Assembly (NCBI GenBank): GCA_002317145.1
Contig: DCIT01000049.1
Location: 1-20,730 of the forward strand
Origin: Caryophanales bacterium UBA1719
GTDB lineage: Bacteria > Bacillota_I > Bacilli_A > RFN20 > CAG-826
Direction of reading: 5' to 3'
DNA length: 20,730 nucleotides
The position numbers and the translations under genes were made by a program. Positions 1 to 6,857 of the stretch are shown piece by piece. Position 1 is the stretch's first letter. Every line of letters begins with the position of its first letter. The notes below the pieces were generated by a model, which ran no database searches, was not told the origin of the DNA, and saw only the letters and a list, made by a program, of their open reading frames with translations.

Positions 1-25
1 AGTTCGAGTCTCCAATGGATCACCA
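1..25 (+). tRNA. 3' end of a tRNA (partial, cut by window edge)
   Basis: The first 25 bases read as the end of a tRNA: T-loop TTCGAGT at 3-9, 3' T-stem strand CTCCA at 10-14, 3' acceptor strand ATGGATC at 15-21, discriminator A at 22 and encoded CCA at 23-25. The two bases before the loop (AG) fit the 5' T-stem partner TGGAG. The anticodon lies outside the window, so the amino acid cannot be assigned. It sits five bases before tRNA-Leu, so both belong to one tRNA cluster. Confidence 0.8.
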
Positions 26-30
26 TGAGT

Positions 31-117
31 GCCCGAGTGGCGAAATCGGTAGACGCACAGGACTTAAAATCCTGCGGAGTCAAATCCATACCAGTTCAAG
101 TCTGGTCTCGGGCACCA
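31..117 (+). tRNA. tRNA-Leu (anticodon TAA), CCA encoded
   Basis: A complete class II tRNA. Acceptor strands GCCCGAG (31-37) and CTCGGGC (107-113) pair perfectly, followed by discriminator A and encoded CCA (115-117). The anticodon stem is CAGGA/TCCTG (58-62/70-74) around the loop CTTAAAA, giving anticodon TAA at 65-67, which reads UUA and UUG leucine codons. A long variable arm follows (about 75-90) and the T-loop is TTCAAGT, as expected for tRNA-Leu. It is the last gene of the cluster before a terminator. Confidence 0.97.
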
Positions 118-130
118 ACAAGCAAAATAA

Positions 131-160
131 AATAGCACCTGTTGAGGTGCTATTTTTTTA
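131..160 (+). terminator. Rho-independent terminator of the tRNA cluster, probably bidirectional
   Basis: A 10-bp perfect stem AATAGCACCT / AGGTGCTATT (131-140/145-154) with loop GTTG is followed by a T run on the + strand, 13 bases after the tRNA CCA. On the minus strand the same stem is followed by a T-rich tract, 14 bases past the lipoprotein stop at 174. It probably ends both converging transcripts. Confidence 0.9.
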
Positions 161-173
161 TTTAAATTATTAA

Positions 174-878
174 TTAAAAGTAAGTGTATTTTGCTGTAAT
201 TGAAGAGTTCTCTACAACGTTAAACATTGTTTTACCATTAGTTTCAACTTTATCACCTTTTGCTAATTTAACAGTGCATTTTTCATAGCATCCATCATTA
301 TTAAAAATATCTTCAGAATTTGGGAAAAATAAAGGCAAATCTACACCTTGTATTCCCATCTTAGATGTTCCTGTAATAACAATGTTATTGTTGTTAGCGA
401 CATAAATATCATAATCTTTATAACATGTATCAGTATATTCGATGATATATGAATTGACTTTATCACCTGTTACTTTTCTAACACCTAATGATTGCACATA
501 GAACAACATTCTTTGTTCATCAGTACTTTCAATTAAATTATTTTTATGAGGAACTGAACCTTTAATAGTTAAAATATCTCCATTAATTTTAATTAGATCT
601 TTTGGAATAAAACTTATAGAATCTGCGCTATATAAAGAATACCAACCTACAATTAATTGAGCATATTTTTTAATCTCATCTTCTCCTTCACTAGCATTGA
701 ATTTAAAAGTTAAATTATAATTTACATCAGTTTGAGAGCATTCTTTTGTAATTGCACTATAATTCTTTAAGCAAAACTCATTAGCGACTTCTAATGTAAT
801 CTTTTGTCTTTTATTACATCCTATTAACATTGCAGAAGAACATAATGTTAATGCTAGAATCTTTTTAATATTTTTCAT
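174..878 (-). CDS. Predicted lipoprotein of unknown function
   Basis: No family is recognised. The protein opens with a typical lipoprotein signal: lysines, then a hydrophobic stretch, then lipobox L-I-G-C, with the cysteine at residue 21 from the chosen start. It should be exported and anchored by lipid to the outer face of the membrane. The remainder (about 215 residues) looks soluble and beta-rich, with several further cysteines. There are two candidate ATGs. The upstream one at 887 lies only one base from the AAGGAG site; the one at 878 is ten bases from it and gives the standard MKNIKK signal start, so 878 is chosen. The gene starts 20 bases after the PTS permease stop and is the last gene before the shared terminator. 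By position it may work at the cell surface with the permease or the sensor phosphatase, but that is inference only. Confidence 0.8.
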   Translation of the reverse strand: MKNIKKILALTLCSSAMLIGCNKRQKITLEVANEFCLKNYSAITKECSQTDVNYNLTFKFNASEGEDEIKKYAQLIVGWYSLYSADSISFIPKDLIKINGDILTIKGSVPHKNNLIESTDEQRMLFYVQSLGVRKVTGDKVNSYIIEYTDTCYKDYDIYVANNNNIVITGTSKMGIQGVDLPLFFPNSEDIFNNDGCYEKCTVKLAKGDKVETNGKTMFNVVENSSITAKYTYF

Positions 879-898
879 AACTATCATTCTCCTTATAT

Positions 899-2479
899 TT
901 ATCTAGGAACACGCTCTAAGTGTTTAGGTTTAATTAATAGCATTGCAAATAAGAATCCTGAGATAACTGCAATTGCCCAACCTGCAACATATAAACCAAT
1001 TGCTAATGCTGGTCTTGGTTGTGTACCAAGAGCATTAACATACATACATAATGGGATACCTAATAAACCAGAGCAGTCAAATGAGCAGAAACCAATACCC
1101 CAAGCATTGATCCATGCTCCACCTAATCCTGCACCTAAAGCAATTGGAAGATATGGTTTAGCCATTGGTAATGTCATACCATAAATTAATGGTTCAGAAA
1201 TACCAAGTATTTCAGGGACAATACCACCAGCGATATTTTGTTGTAATCTTTCATGTTTAGCTTTCTTAGCTTTTAACCAGACTGATGCAGCAACACCAAC
1301 TTGGCAAGCATCGTTCATAGCAAATATAGGATATAAGACTAATCCACCAGGTTTAGTAGATAACTCAGCATAGAATGGAGTTAAGCCGTGATGCAATCCA
1401 AGAGAAATAATCGGCAAGAAACATGCACCAAGGACAAATCCAATAGGAGCGCGTACATACCACGCCCATGCTGGATTAGATAAGGCTTGAATACCTTTAG
1501 TAATACCAGTAGTAACAATACCAACAACTGGCATAATACCAAATAAGAATACTGTTCCACCAATGACCATTGTTAATAATGGAGTAAAGACAGTATCTAA
1601 AACGTTAGGCATATGTTTACGAATATGTCTTTCTAAGAAACCAATTAGGAATACCGCTAATATAACAGCGAGAACTCCACCATTACCTTTTTCGATAAAG
1701 TAAAGGAATTTATTTGTTTCACTATTCCATAGGTTCATTCCTAGTGTTTTAGCAATTTCATTTAAACTAGGAACAATAGATAATCCACCTATTGAACCAC
1801 CAATAACTGGAGTAACACCAAATTCTTTAGCAGCGTTAATACCTACAAATATCGCTAAATAATCCATGAATCCAATAGCGATAAATCTAAAGATCATGAA
1901 GGATATAACACCTGCAGCAGGTAAAGAATCTTTATTTGCGATAATATCAATTAATCCCTTAGAGATATCTGGAGTTAATATGACGTTGATAATAACGGAG
2001 ATAGAATAACAAATACCAAAGAATATAAATCCTGGAATTAAGGAAGCAAAACAGTTACCAACATGTCTTAATCCTTTTTTCCATTTAACAGTTCTAAACC
2101 AAATTCCGATTCTTTGGAAGAATCTTAAGAATTTATTATCAGATAACTTAGCATTTATTTTTTCTTTATGCTTACGAGTTTCTTCATCCATTACGGCATT
2201 AGGAACTTCTGATACAGTGAGTTTAATTAATTCATTAAATTCATCTGTAACCTTTTTAACTTTACCTGGTCCTAAGACAACTTGAATTAATGTACCTTCG
2301 GTAATTAATCCAAGAACTCCCATAGTTTTCTTAAGTTCTTCAGTTTTGACTAACTTATCGTTTCTAACAAGCAAACGTAAACGAGTCATACAGTTGGTAG
2401 CACTAACGATGTTAGATGGACCACCAGCAAGCTCAAGTATTTTATGAGCTAGTAATTCATTTGATAATGCTTCTGCCAT
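899..2479 (-). CDS. PTS sugar permease EIIBC, N-acetylmuramate (MurP)-like
   Basis: A 526-residue phosphotransferase-system permease that takes up and phosphorylates a sugar. The EIIB domain is residues 1-85; NCMTRLRL carries the phosphorylated cysteine C30, and a QVVLGPGK stretch follows. After a charged linker (about 90-135) comes the membrane EIIC domain of the glucose superfamily with many hydrophobic helices and the motif GISEP at 426-430. There is no EIIA domain, so a separate EIIA is needed. NCMTRLRL and GPGK resemble the E. coli N-acetylmuramate permease MurP more than the sucrose or trehalose permeases. However, no murQ etherase or other sugar gene is adjacent, so the substrate is only suggested. 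GGAGG lies seven bases before the ATG. The start is 13 bases after the stop of the phosphatase/kinase gene, which suggests one transcript. Confidence 0.88.
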   Translation of the reverse strand: MAEALSNELLAHKILELAGGPSNIVSATNCMTRLRLLVRNDKLVKTEELKKTMGVLGLITEGTLIQVVLGPGKVKKVTDEFNELIKLTVSEVPNAVMDEETRKHKEKINAKLSDNKFLRFFQRIGIWFRTVKWKKGLRHVGNCFASLIPGFIFFGICYSISVIINVILTPDISKGLIDIIANKDSLPAAGVISFMIFRFIAIGFMDYLAIFVGINAAKEFGVTPVIGGSIGGLSIVPSLNEIAKTLGMNLWNSETNKFLYFIEKGNGGVLAVILAVFLIGFLERHIRKHMPNVLDTVFTPLLTMVIGGTVFLFGIMPVVGIVTTGITKGIQALSNPAWAWYVRAPIGFVLGACFLPIISLGLHHGLTPFYAELSTKPGGLVLYPIFAMNDACQVGVAASVWLKAKKAKHERLQQNIAGGIVPEILGISEPLIYGMTLPMAKPYLPIALGAGLGGAWINAWGIGFCSFDCSGLLGIPLCMYVNALGTQPRPALAIGLYVAGWAIAVISGFLFAMLLIKPKHLERVPR

Positions 2480-2492
2480 TTGTTAACCTCCA

Positions 2493-5198
2493 TTATTCGT
2501 TTTTATTTATTTTATCTTCAGGATTAATTTTCTTATTTAAATAGAGAATATTTTGGAAATTCTTATATTCATATCTAACTTCATCCATTGTGTTCTTAAC
2601 AATAAATATTCCAAGTCCACCACGTTTTCTTTCATCAATAGTAGCAGTAACATCTGGATTTTCTTTTGCGGTAGGATCAAATGGAATACCAGAGTCAATT
2701 AATCTAATCTTTAATAAATCATCGCGTGTATCAACAGTAACGGTAACATCTTTCTCTTTTCCTTTTGGATATGCGTAATAGGCAACGTTAGCGAATAATT
2801 CGTCAATAACGATTGAGATACGTGCAATGAATTTTTGATTGAGTTCACGGCTCGCTAATACAGATTCAACATAGTTGACTGCCACGCTTGTGGATATTGG
2901 TTTAGCAATTAAGGTCAATGTATTTTCTGGGTTTAATTCTTTATTACCAGTGTATCTAAGTAATAACATTGTAATATCATCAAATTGTTCAACCCCATTT
3001 GTGAATTTTGCAATTTTATCTGATATTTCAGTTAATAACTGTTTTGCGTTAAAGTAATTTGATTTATTAGCGGTATTAATTAATTTATCTATACCAAACA
3101 TCTTACCTTTTTCATTATTAGCTTCGGTAACTCCATCAGTATATAAAAGTAGTTCATCACCAGGTTCTAAGTATGTTGATTCAACTTCGTATTTAGTTCC
3201 TGGAAGTGCTGCTAAAGCAATGCGATGTTTATTAGGGAATACTTGGAATTTGCCTTCACGTTTAATTAATGGGACAGTATGCCCAGCATTAATATAATCT
3301 AATTCTCCTGTCTCAGGATTAAAGATACCTAACCAAGCAGTTACAAACATTCCAGAATCATTTTCTTGGCATAATTCATCATTCGCTTTAGATACAATCT
3401 CACCTAAGTCAGTAAGAGTTGAAGATAATGATTTAAATAATGTTTTGGCTCTCACCATGAACATTGCTGCTGGGACTCCTTTACCAGAGACGTCAGCATT
3501 TAATATTAAGATACGACCATTATTCATCTTAATATAATCATAGAAGTCACCACCAACTTCTTTAGCAGTATTCATTAAAGCATATAAGTTATATTCTTTT
3601 TCAACTGGGAAGTATGTTGGTAATAATCCAACTTGAATATCTCTAGCAACCTTTAATTCCGCTTCCATACGATGTTCAACTTCTGCAGCATAATTCTTTA
3701 ATGCTCCGACAGTTAAATTCATATTATCAGATAAAGTATGGAATTCTTTATATGTTCCTACTAGTTTAATTTCTTCATTTAAATCGCCTTCCATAATCTT
3801 CTCAAGTGAGGTATCCATGATTTGAATATTCTTGAGAATACTCTTAGAAATAAGGATATCAATCAAGGCGAATAAAATAATAAATACAAGAATTAAAACA
3901 TATAAGTCAACACGGAATGAGATTCCAGCGGAGATATATATTTCATCACTTGGAATTATTGTTAAACAATAAAAATTTGCATCACTTCCTAATGAACTTG
4001 GTAAACGTTCTTTTGTATAAGCGATTAAACAACTCTCACCCCAAACATTTTCATAAAAGAAATTGAAGGTGCTAGTTTTAAAATCATCAGTAGCATAACT
4101 TAATGGCATTTGGTCTATAGTTTTACCATCATCAAATTTAAAGGAATCATGCATCTGACGATTGTATTTTTCAGTAACGTTTTTAGGTATTCCAACTATC
4201 TTGTTTTTACCATGGAAGGTAAATTTTTCTGTTCCTGATTCGGTAGTACCTTCTAAAGTTGTGTCCTTATCATCTGCGGTTAATACAAGACAATATCCAG
4301 ATTCTGAAACTATATGTCTTTCAGTACATTTAGTAGGACTTGTTTGTGATCTCATTAATAAAAAGTCATTGTGAATATCATATGTATTATGGTTTAGCAT
4401 GCTCACACTGTTATCATGGGCATCAGAGAAACTAACGATGTACGCTGATGTTGTTGATAATCCAAGTGAGAGGAAGCAAATTACTAGTAACCAAGCTTGT
4501 ACTCTTGTACCAATAGTTTTATCTTTTTTGATATTAACAATAACTTTTTCTTTCTTTTGTATTTGAATAATTAAACATGTAATAGCTGCGCAGCAGGCAT
4601 TACATAATAAACAAACAATATCAAATTGTCTTATCGTTTTAAATGCATCAGAAATAGATGATAAATTAAATAAGAATAAGAATAGTAAGTTTAACGCTTC
4701 AACAAATAATCCACCTAAGAATGCATTAAACCAATGTGATCTTTTATCATCTAAGAACCAGTGCGATGCTGCCGCAGAGAATCCACCACCTAAGATACAT
4801 GCAATGACTGTTGGCCATCTTAAGAATGATGGTGTACACATTCTAAATATTGTCGCAATTACTGTAGTAGTTACAGCACTAGGCCATCCAAATATAAATC
4901 CCGCTAAGACTGGGAAAAATGTCGATATACCAATTTTTAAATCACTAGATCCAGTAATGTAATCTTTAACTTCAACACCTATAAAATATAAACCAATAGA
5001 AAAGCCGCCTAGTATTAGACCTGTAAATATTTGTCTAAACCAGTAGCGGCCTTTTTCAGTTCTTAGAAATTTAGGAAGTTTATTAATATCTTTTTTACCA
5101 CGTTTTTCAATGTGTTCGAATCCGTAATAAAGAAGGATTGTAACTGCAATAGGTATTAAAGAGATACCTATAAATTGAAAAACTTCTTTAACGGTCAT
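2493..5198 (-). CDS. Membrane sensor with SpoIIE-type phosphatase and RsbW-like kinase domains in one chain
   Basis: This 901-residue protein joins both enzymes of a partner switch. Residues 1-215 form a multi-helix membrane region resembling the LytS-type 5TM receptor (D..I.I..FFPVLAGFIFGWPSA..). A helix at about 233-255, an extracytoplasmic region at about 258-425 and a helix at about 429-450 follow, then a HAMP-like linker to about 510. Residues 511-748 are a PPM/SpoIIE (RsbU-like) serine phosphatase: EVGGDFYDY with D551, NADVSGKG with D569, LLYTDGVTEA with D688, and DD at 740-741. Residues 760-885 are a GHKL ATPase of the RsbW/SpoIIAB type: N-box E800 and N804, DSG at 835-837, and a glycine-rich lid at 859-864. 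All key residues appear intact. The expected target of both domains is the STAS protein encoded 41 bases upstream. No good Shine-Dalgarno is visible, but an in-frame TAA directly before the ATG fixes the start. Confidence 0.9.
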   Translation of the reverse strand: MTVKEVFQFIGISLIPIAVTILLYYGFEHIEKRGKKDINKLPKFLRTEKGRYWFRQIFTGLILGGFSIGLYFIGVEVKDYITGSSDLKIGISTFFPVLAGFIFGWPSAVTTTVIATIFRMCTPSFLRWPTVIACILGGGFSAAASHWFLDDKRSHWFNAFLGGLFVEALNLLFLFLFNLSSISDAFKTIRQFDIVCLLCNACCAAITCLIIQIQKKEKVIVNIKKDKTIGTRVQAWLLVICFLSLGLSTTSAYIVSFSDAHDNSVSMLNHNTYDIHNDFLLMRSQTSPTKCTERHIVSESGYCLVLTADDKDTTLEGTTESGTEKFTFHGKNKIVGIPKNVTEKYNRQMHDSFKFDDGKTIDQMPLSYATDDFKTSTFNFFYENVWGESCLIAYTKERLPSSLGSDANFYCLTIIPSDEIYISAGISFRVDLYVLILVFIILFALIDILISKSILKNIQIMDTSLEKIMEGDLNEEIKLVGTYKEFHTLSDNMNLTVGALKNYAAEVEHRMEAELKVARDIQVGLLPTYFPVEKEYNLYALMNTAKEVGGDFYDYIKMNNGRILILNADVSGKGVPAAMFMVRAKTLFKSLSSTLTDLGEIVSKANDELCQENDSGMFVTAWLGIFNPETGELDYINAGHTVPLIKREGKFQVFPNKHRIALAALPGTKYEVESTYLEPGDELLLYTDGVTEANNEKGKMFGIDKLINTANKSNYFNAKQLLTEISDKIAKFTNGVEQFDDITMLLLRYTGNKELNPENTLTLIAKPISTSVAVNYVESVLASRELNQKFIARISIVIDELFANVAYYAYPKGKEKDVTVTVDTRDDLLKIRLIDSGIPFDPTAKENPDVTATIDERKRGGLGIFIVKNTMDEVRYEYKNFQNILYLNKKINPEDKINKNE

Positions 5199-5239
5199 TT
5201 AAAAGATATCAATAATTAAAAACTAGAATTAACGAAAAA

Positions 5240-5539
5240 TTAGTTAATTTTGATGAAGCTGGCAAAACCAGTAACATCAAAGACCTCACGAACGACATCG
5301 TTAGCATTAACAATAGCCATTTTGCCGTTATGAGCATTCATATTCTTTTGTGCTGTTAATAAAACACGAAGACCTGCAGAAGATACATACTCTAATTTAG
5401 CAAAGTCTAAAGTTAAATCTTTGCTTGTTGGAGTAATTGCATTTAAAACAACTTCTAATTCTGGAGAAGTGCCTGTGTCTAAACGACCTTCTAAAGCAAT
5501 TGTGGTTTTCTCACCATTTACTTTTTTATTAATTTTCAT
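5240..5539 (-). CDS. STAS-domain anti-sigma factor antagonist (RsbV/SpoIIAA-like)
   Basis: A 99-residue single STAS domain, the usual size for RsbV/SpoIIAA. In the family, the unphosphorylated form binds an RsbW-type kinase and frees its partner; the kinase inactivates it by phosphorylating one serine and a PPM phosphatase reverses this. The phospho-site region reads DLTLDFAKLEYVSSAGLR. Aligning the glycine with SpoIIAA DSSGL places the phosphoserine at S54, while the usual preceding Asp is Ser (S53) here. A GGAGG site lies eight bases before the ATG. It is the first gene of its transcription unit, with a candidate promoter just upstream and the kinase/phosphatase gene 41 bases downstream. 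No sigma factor gene is nearby, so the final output of the switch is unknown. Confidence 0.93.
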   Translation of the reverse strand: MKINKKVNGEKTTIALEGRLDTGTSPELEVVLNAITPTSKDLTLDFAKLEYVSSAGLRVLLTAQKNMNAHNGKMAIVNANDVVREVFDVTGFASFIKIN

Positions 5540-5558
5540 TATTCTTTCCTCCGAATAA

Positions 5559-5587
5559 TTTATATCTAGTATTTTACTATAATTGAA
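5559..5587 (-). promoter_or_regulatory. Candidate sigma-A promoter for the partner-switch/PTS operon
   Basis: On the minus strand TTCAAT (5587-5582) and TATAAA (5564-5559) are separated by exactly 17 bases. The -10 matches consensus in five of six positions, the -35 only in three. It lies between the rplS terminator and the STAS ribosome site, the only place for a promoter of this unit. The predicted start falls a few bases upstream of GGAGG, leaving a short 5' UTR. Confidence 0.4.
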
Positions 5588-5610
5588 TTATTTTTCATAA
5601 CTATTTATAT

Positions 5611-5645
5611 AAAATATAAAAAAAGTGACCCGTTAAGGCCACTTT
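5611..5645 (-). terminator. Rho-independent terminator after rplS
   Basis: Read on the minus strand, AAAGTGGCC (5645-5637) pairs with GGTCACTTT (5630-5622), with one G-T wobble, around a 6-base loop. A T-rich tract follows at 5621-5611. It lies 17 bases past the rplS stop and separates rplS from the STAS operon. Confidence 0.85.
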
Positions 5646-5661
5646 ATTAATTAAATTTAGA

Positions 5662-6009
5662 TTATAAATCTTCTTTAATTCTTGCTGATTTTCCAGCGCG
5701 TTTACGAAGATAGGTAATCTTGTTTCTACGAACTTTACCTTTCTTAACAACTTCGATCTTACTCACAACTGGTGAGTGGAGAGGGAATGTTCTTTCAACA
5801 CCGATACCGCTGCTCATCTTACGAACAGTGAAGGTGCTGCTAACGCCGGAGCCACGACGTTGCATTACGACGCCTTGGAAAACTTGAATACGGGATTTAT
5901 TGTTTTCAGTAATCTTAACAAATACTTTAACAGTATCACCACTTCTGAAATCAGGAATGTTACTTTTAAGTTGACGATTGCTAATTTCATTAACTAAATT
6001 CTTGTTCAT
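5662..6009 (-). CDS. rplS: 50S ribosomal protein L19
   Basis: A 115-residue protein matching L19 throughout, with family landmarks such as FRSGDTVKVFVK, IQVFQGVVMQRRGSG, TFTVRK, GIGVERTFPLHSP and the basic end VRRNKITYLRKRAGKSARI. L19 binds the large subunit at the interface with the 30S subunit. A strong AAAGGAGG lies seven bases before the ATG. The usual companions rimM and trmD are not adjacent; the preceding gene is an FNT channel 134 bases upstream. The intergenic stretch folds into a structured leader, and a terminator follows the stop, so rplS is probably regulated as its own unit or as the last gene of the folD operon. Confidence 0.97.
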   Translation of the reverse strand: MNKNLVNEISNRQLKSNIPDFRSGDTVKVFVKITENNKSRIQVFQGVVMQRRGSGVSSTFTVRKMSSGIGVERTFPLHSPVVSKIEVVKKGKVRRNKITYLRKRAGKSARIKEDL

Positions 6010-6049
6010 TGTTTTTCCTCCTTTAAATTCACATATGTTCTCTTAGTGT

Positions 6050-6123
6050 TCTTACCTAGACTTAGTAGCGGACCACTCGTATCATGATTAAAATCATGCT
6101 AGATAATAATAAACTAGCTAAGA
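6050..6123 (-). promoter_or_regulatory. Structured RNA leader of rplS (candidate L19 autoregulatory leader)
   Basis: The minus-strand RNA can form a three-way arrangement. A closing stem pairs TCTTAGCTAG (6123-6114) with CTAGGTAAGA (6059-6050), nine pairs with one mismatch. Inside it a hairpin CATGAT/ATCATG lies at about 6097-6082, and a second hairpin AGTGG-TCCG-CTACT carries a UNCG-type tetraloop. The fold ends about 40 bases before the L19 ATG and leaves the ribosome site in a flexible tail. L19 leader RNAs are known in Firmicutes; assignment to that family is inference from position and fold, not from a match to its consensus. Confidence 0.5.
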
Positions 6124-6134
6124 ATAATTAGCAA
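6106..6134 (-). promoter_or_regulatory. Weak candidate promoter inside the rplS leader
   Basis: On the minus strand TTGCTA (6134-6129) and TATTAT (6111-6106) are 17 bases apart, matching consensus in four and five positions. A start near 6099 would remove the 5' strand of the leader's closing stem (6123-6114), so this promoter and the full fold cannot both serve the same transcript. Chance matches are frequent in such AT-rich DNA. Confidence 0.25.
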
Positions 6135-6143
6135 ATTAATAAA

Positions 6144-6857
6144 TTAATTTTGAGTATTAGGAGTATCGTTATTAGCTTCTACTTTAGGTGGGAATAAGAA
6201 TTTAAAAGCGTAGTAAACTCCAAAACATGCAGCAGTATTTCCGATTAAAGTAATAAATATATCTAAGCATGTTGATCCATTAAACATATCGGCAAAGACA
6301 ATATAGAAAGTATTAGTCATAACTTGTTCAAATCCACAAGCAACATAAATTCCTGTCGCTAAAATTATTGATAAGAATTTTAAAATTGGATGAGATACTC
6401 TTTTATAAATATTTATACCTACGCCAACAATAAATCCACAGAATAAAGAGGCGATTAAACAGTCATACCATTCTTTACCTATTCCTCTTCCGATTACGCG
6501 ATACTGCGCTATTTTTTTAGCAGCGTTAATTAATGTGTCATTACCATAAGTCATTACGCGAATTAATACCGCGACTAAGACAATTGTAAGAATGTTAACA
6601 ATAAAGACGAAAACAATTTCTAAGAAAGTTTTTAATTTTGTTTTACTTGTTAAAATTGTTAATGATTTAGTGTTATAAAGTTCTAAACCTAAATAAATAA
6701 TTGCTAATAATCCAAAGCCTTGGACAAATCCACCTACGTAATATAAGTTTAATGATTGAGCAGCGACTAATTCAAATCCTGCTAACGCCATTATTACTCC
6801 AGCAATGAAAGCTGAAATAAATAATTTAAAATAATGTGAACTTACTAACTTTTTCAT
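6144..6857 (-). CDS. Formate/nitrite transporter (FNT) family channel, divergent
   Basis: A hydrophobic protein of about 237 residues with roughly six membrane helices. FNT landmarks are visible: LELYNTKSLTIL in the position of the FocA ELFTS loop, CGFEQVMTNTF like the family signature GFEHxxxNMF, and a late LIGNTAACFG stretch. FNT proteins are pentameric channels for formate, nitrite, hydrosulfide or lactate. The conserved pore histidine of GFEH is glutamine here (Q178), which may change proton-coupled transport. There are two in-frame ATGs. The first (6866) is one base from AAGGAG; the second (6857) is ten bases away and forms an ATGA overlap with the aminopeptidase stop, the pattern used throughout this operon, so 6857 is chosen. 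The substrate cannot be read from the sequence. Confidence 0.8.
   Translation of the reverse strand: MKKLVSSHYFKLFISAFIAGVIMALAGFELVAAQSLNLYYVGGFVQGFGLLAIIYLGLELYNTKSLTILTSKTKLKTFLEIVFVFIVNILTIVLVAVLIRVMTYGNDTLINAAKKIAQYRVIGRGIGKEWYDCLIASLFCGFIVGVGINIYKRVSHPILKFLSIILATGIYVACGFEQVMTNTFYIVFADMFNGSTCLDIFITLIGNTAACFGVYYAFKFLFPPKVEANNDTPNTQN

Noticed and set aside
1381..1563. Short minus-strand frame inside the PTS permease gene
   Set aside because: It lies wholly within a well-supported gene in another frame and is low-complexity hydrophobic sequence.
899..2479. Firm assignment as murP with full MurNAc pathway
   Set aside because: The EIIB motif is suggestive, but no murQ, murR or other sugar-pathway gene is adjacent, so the symbol was withheld.
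4162..4374. Open frame on the + strand opposite the sensor-phosphatase gene
   Set aside because: No ribosome site or family features; it mirrors the codon pattern of the real minus-strand gene. The same holds for other + strand frames opposite rplS, prfB and secG.
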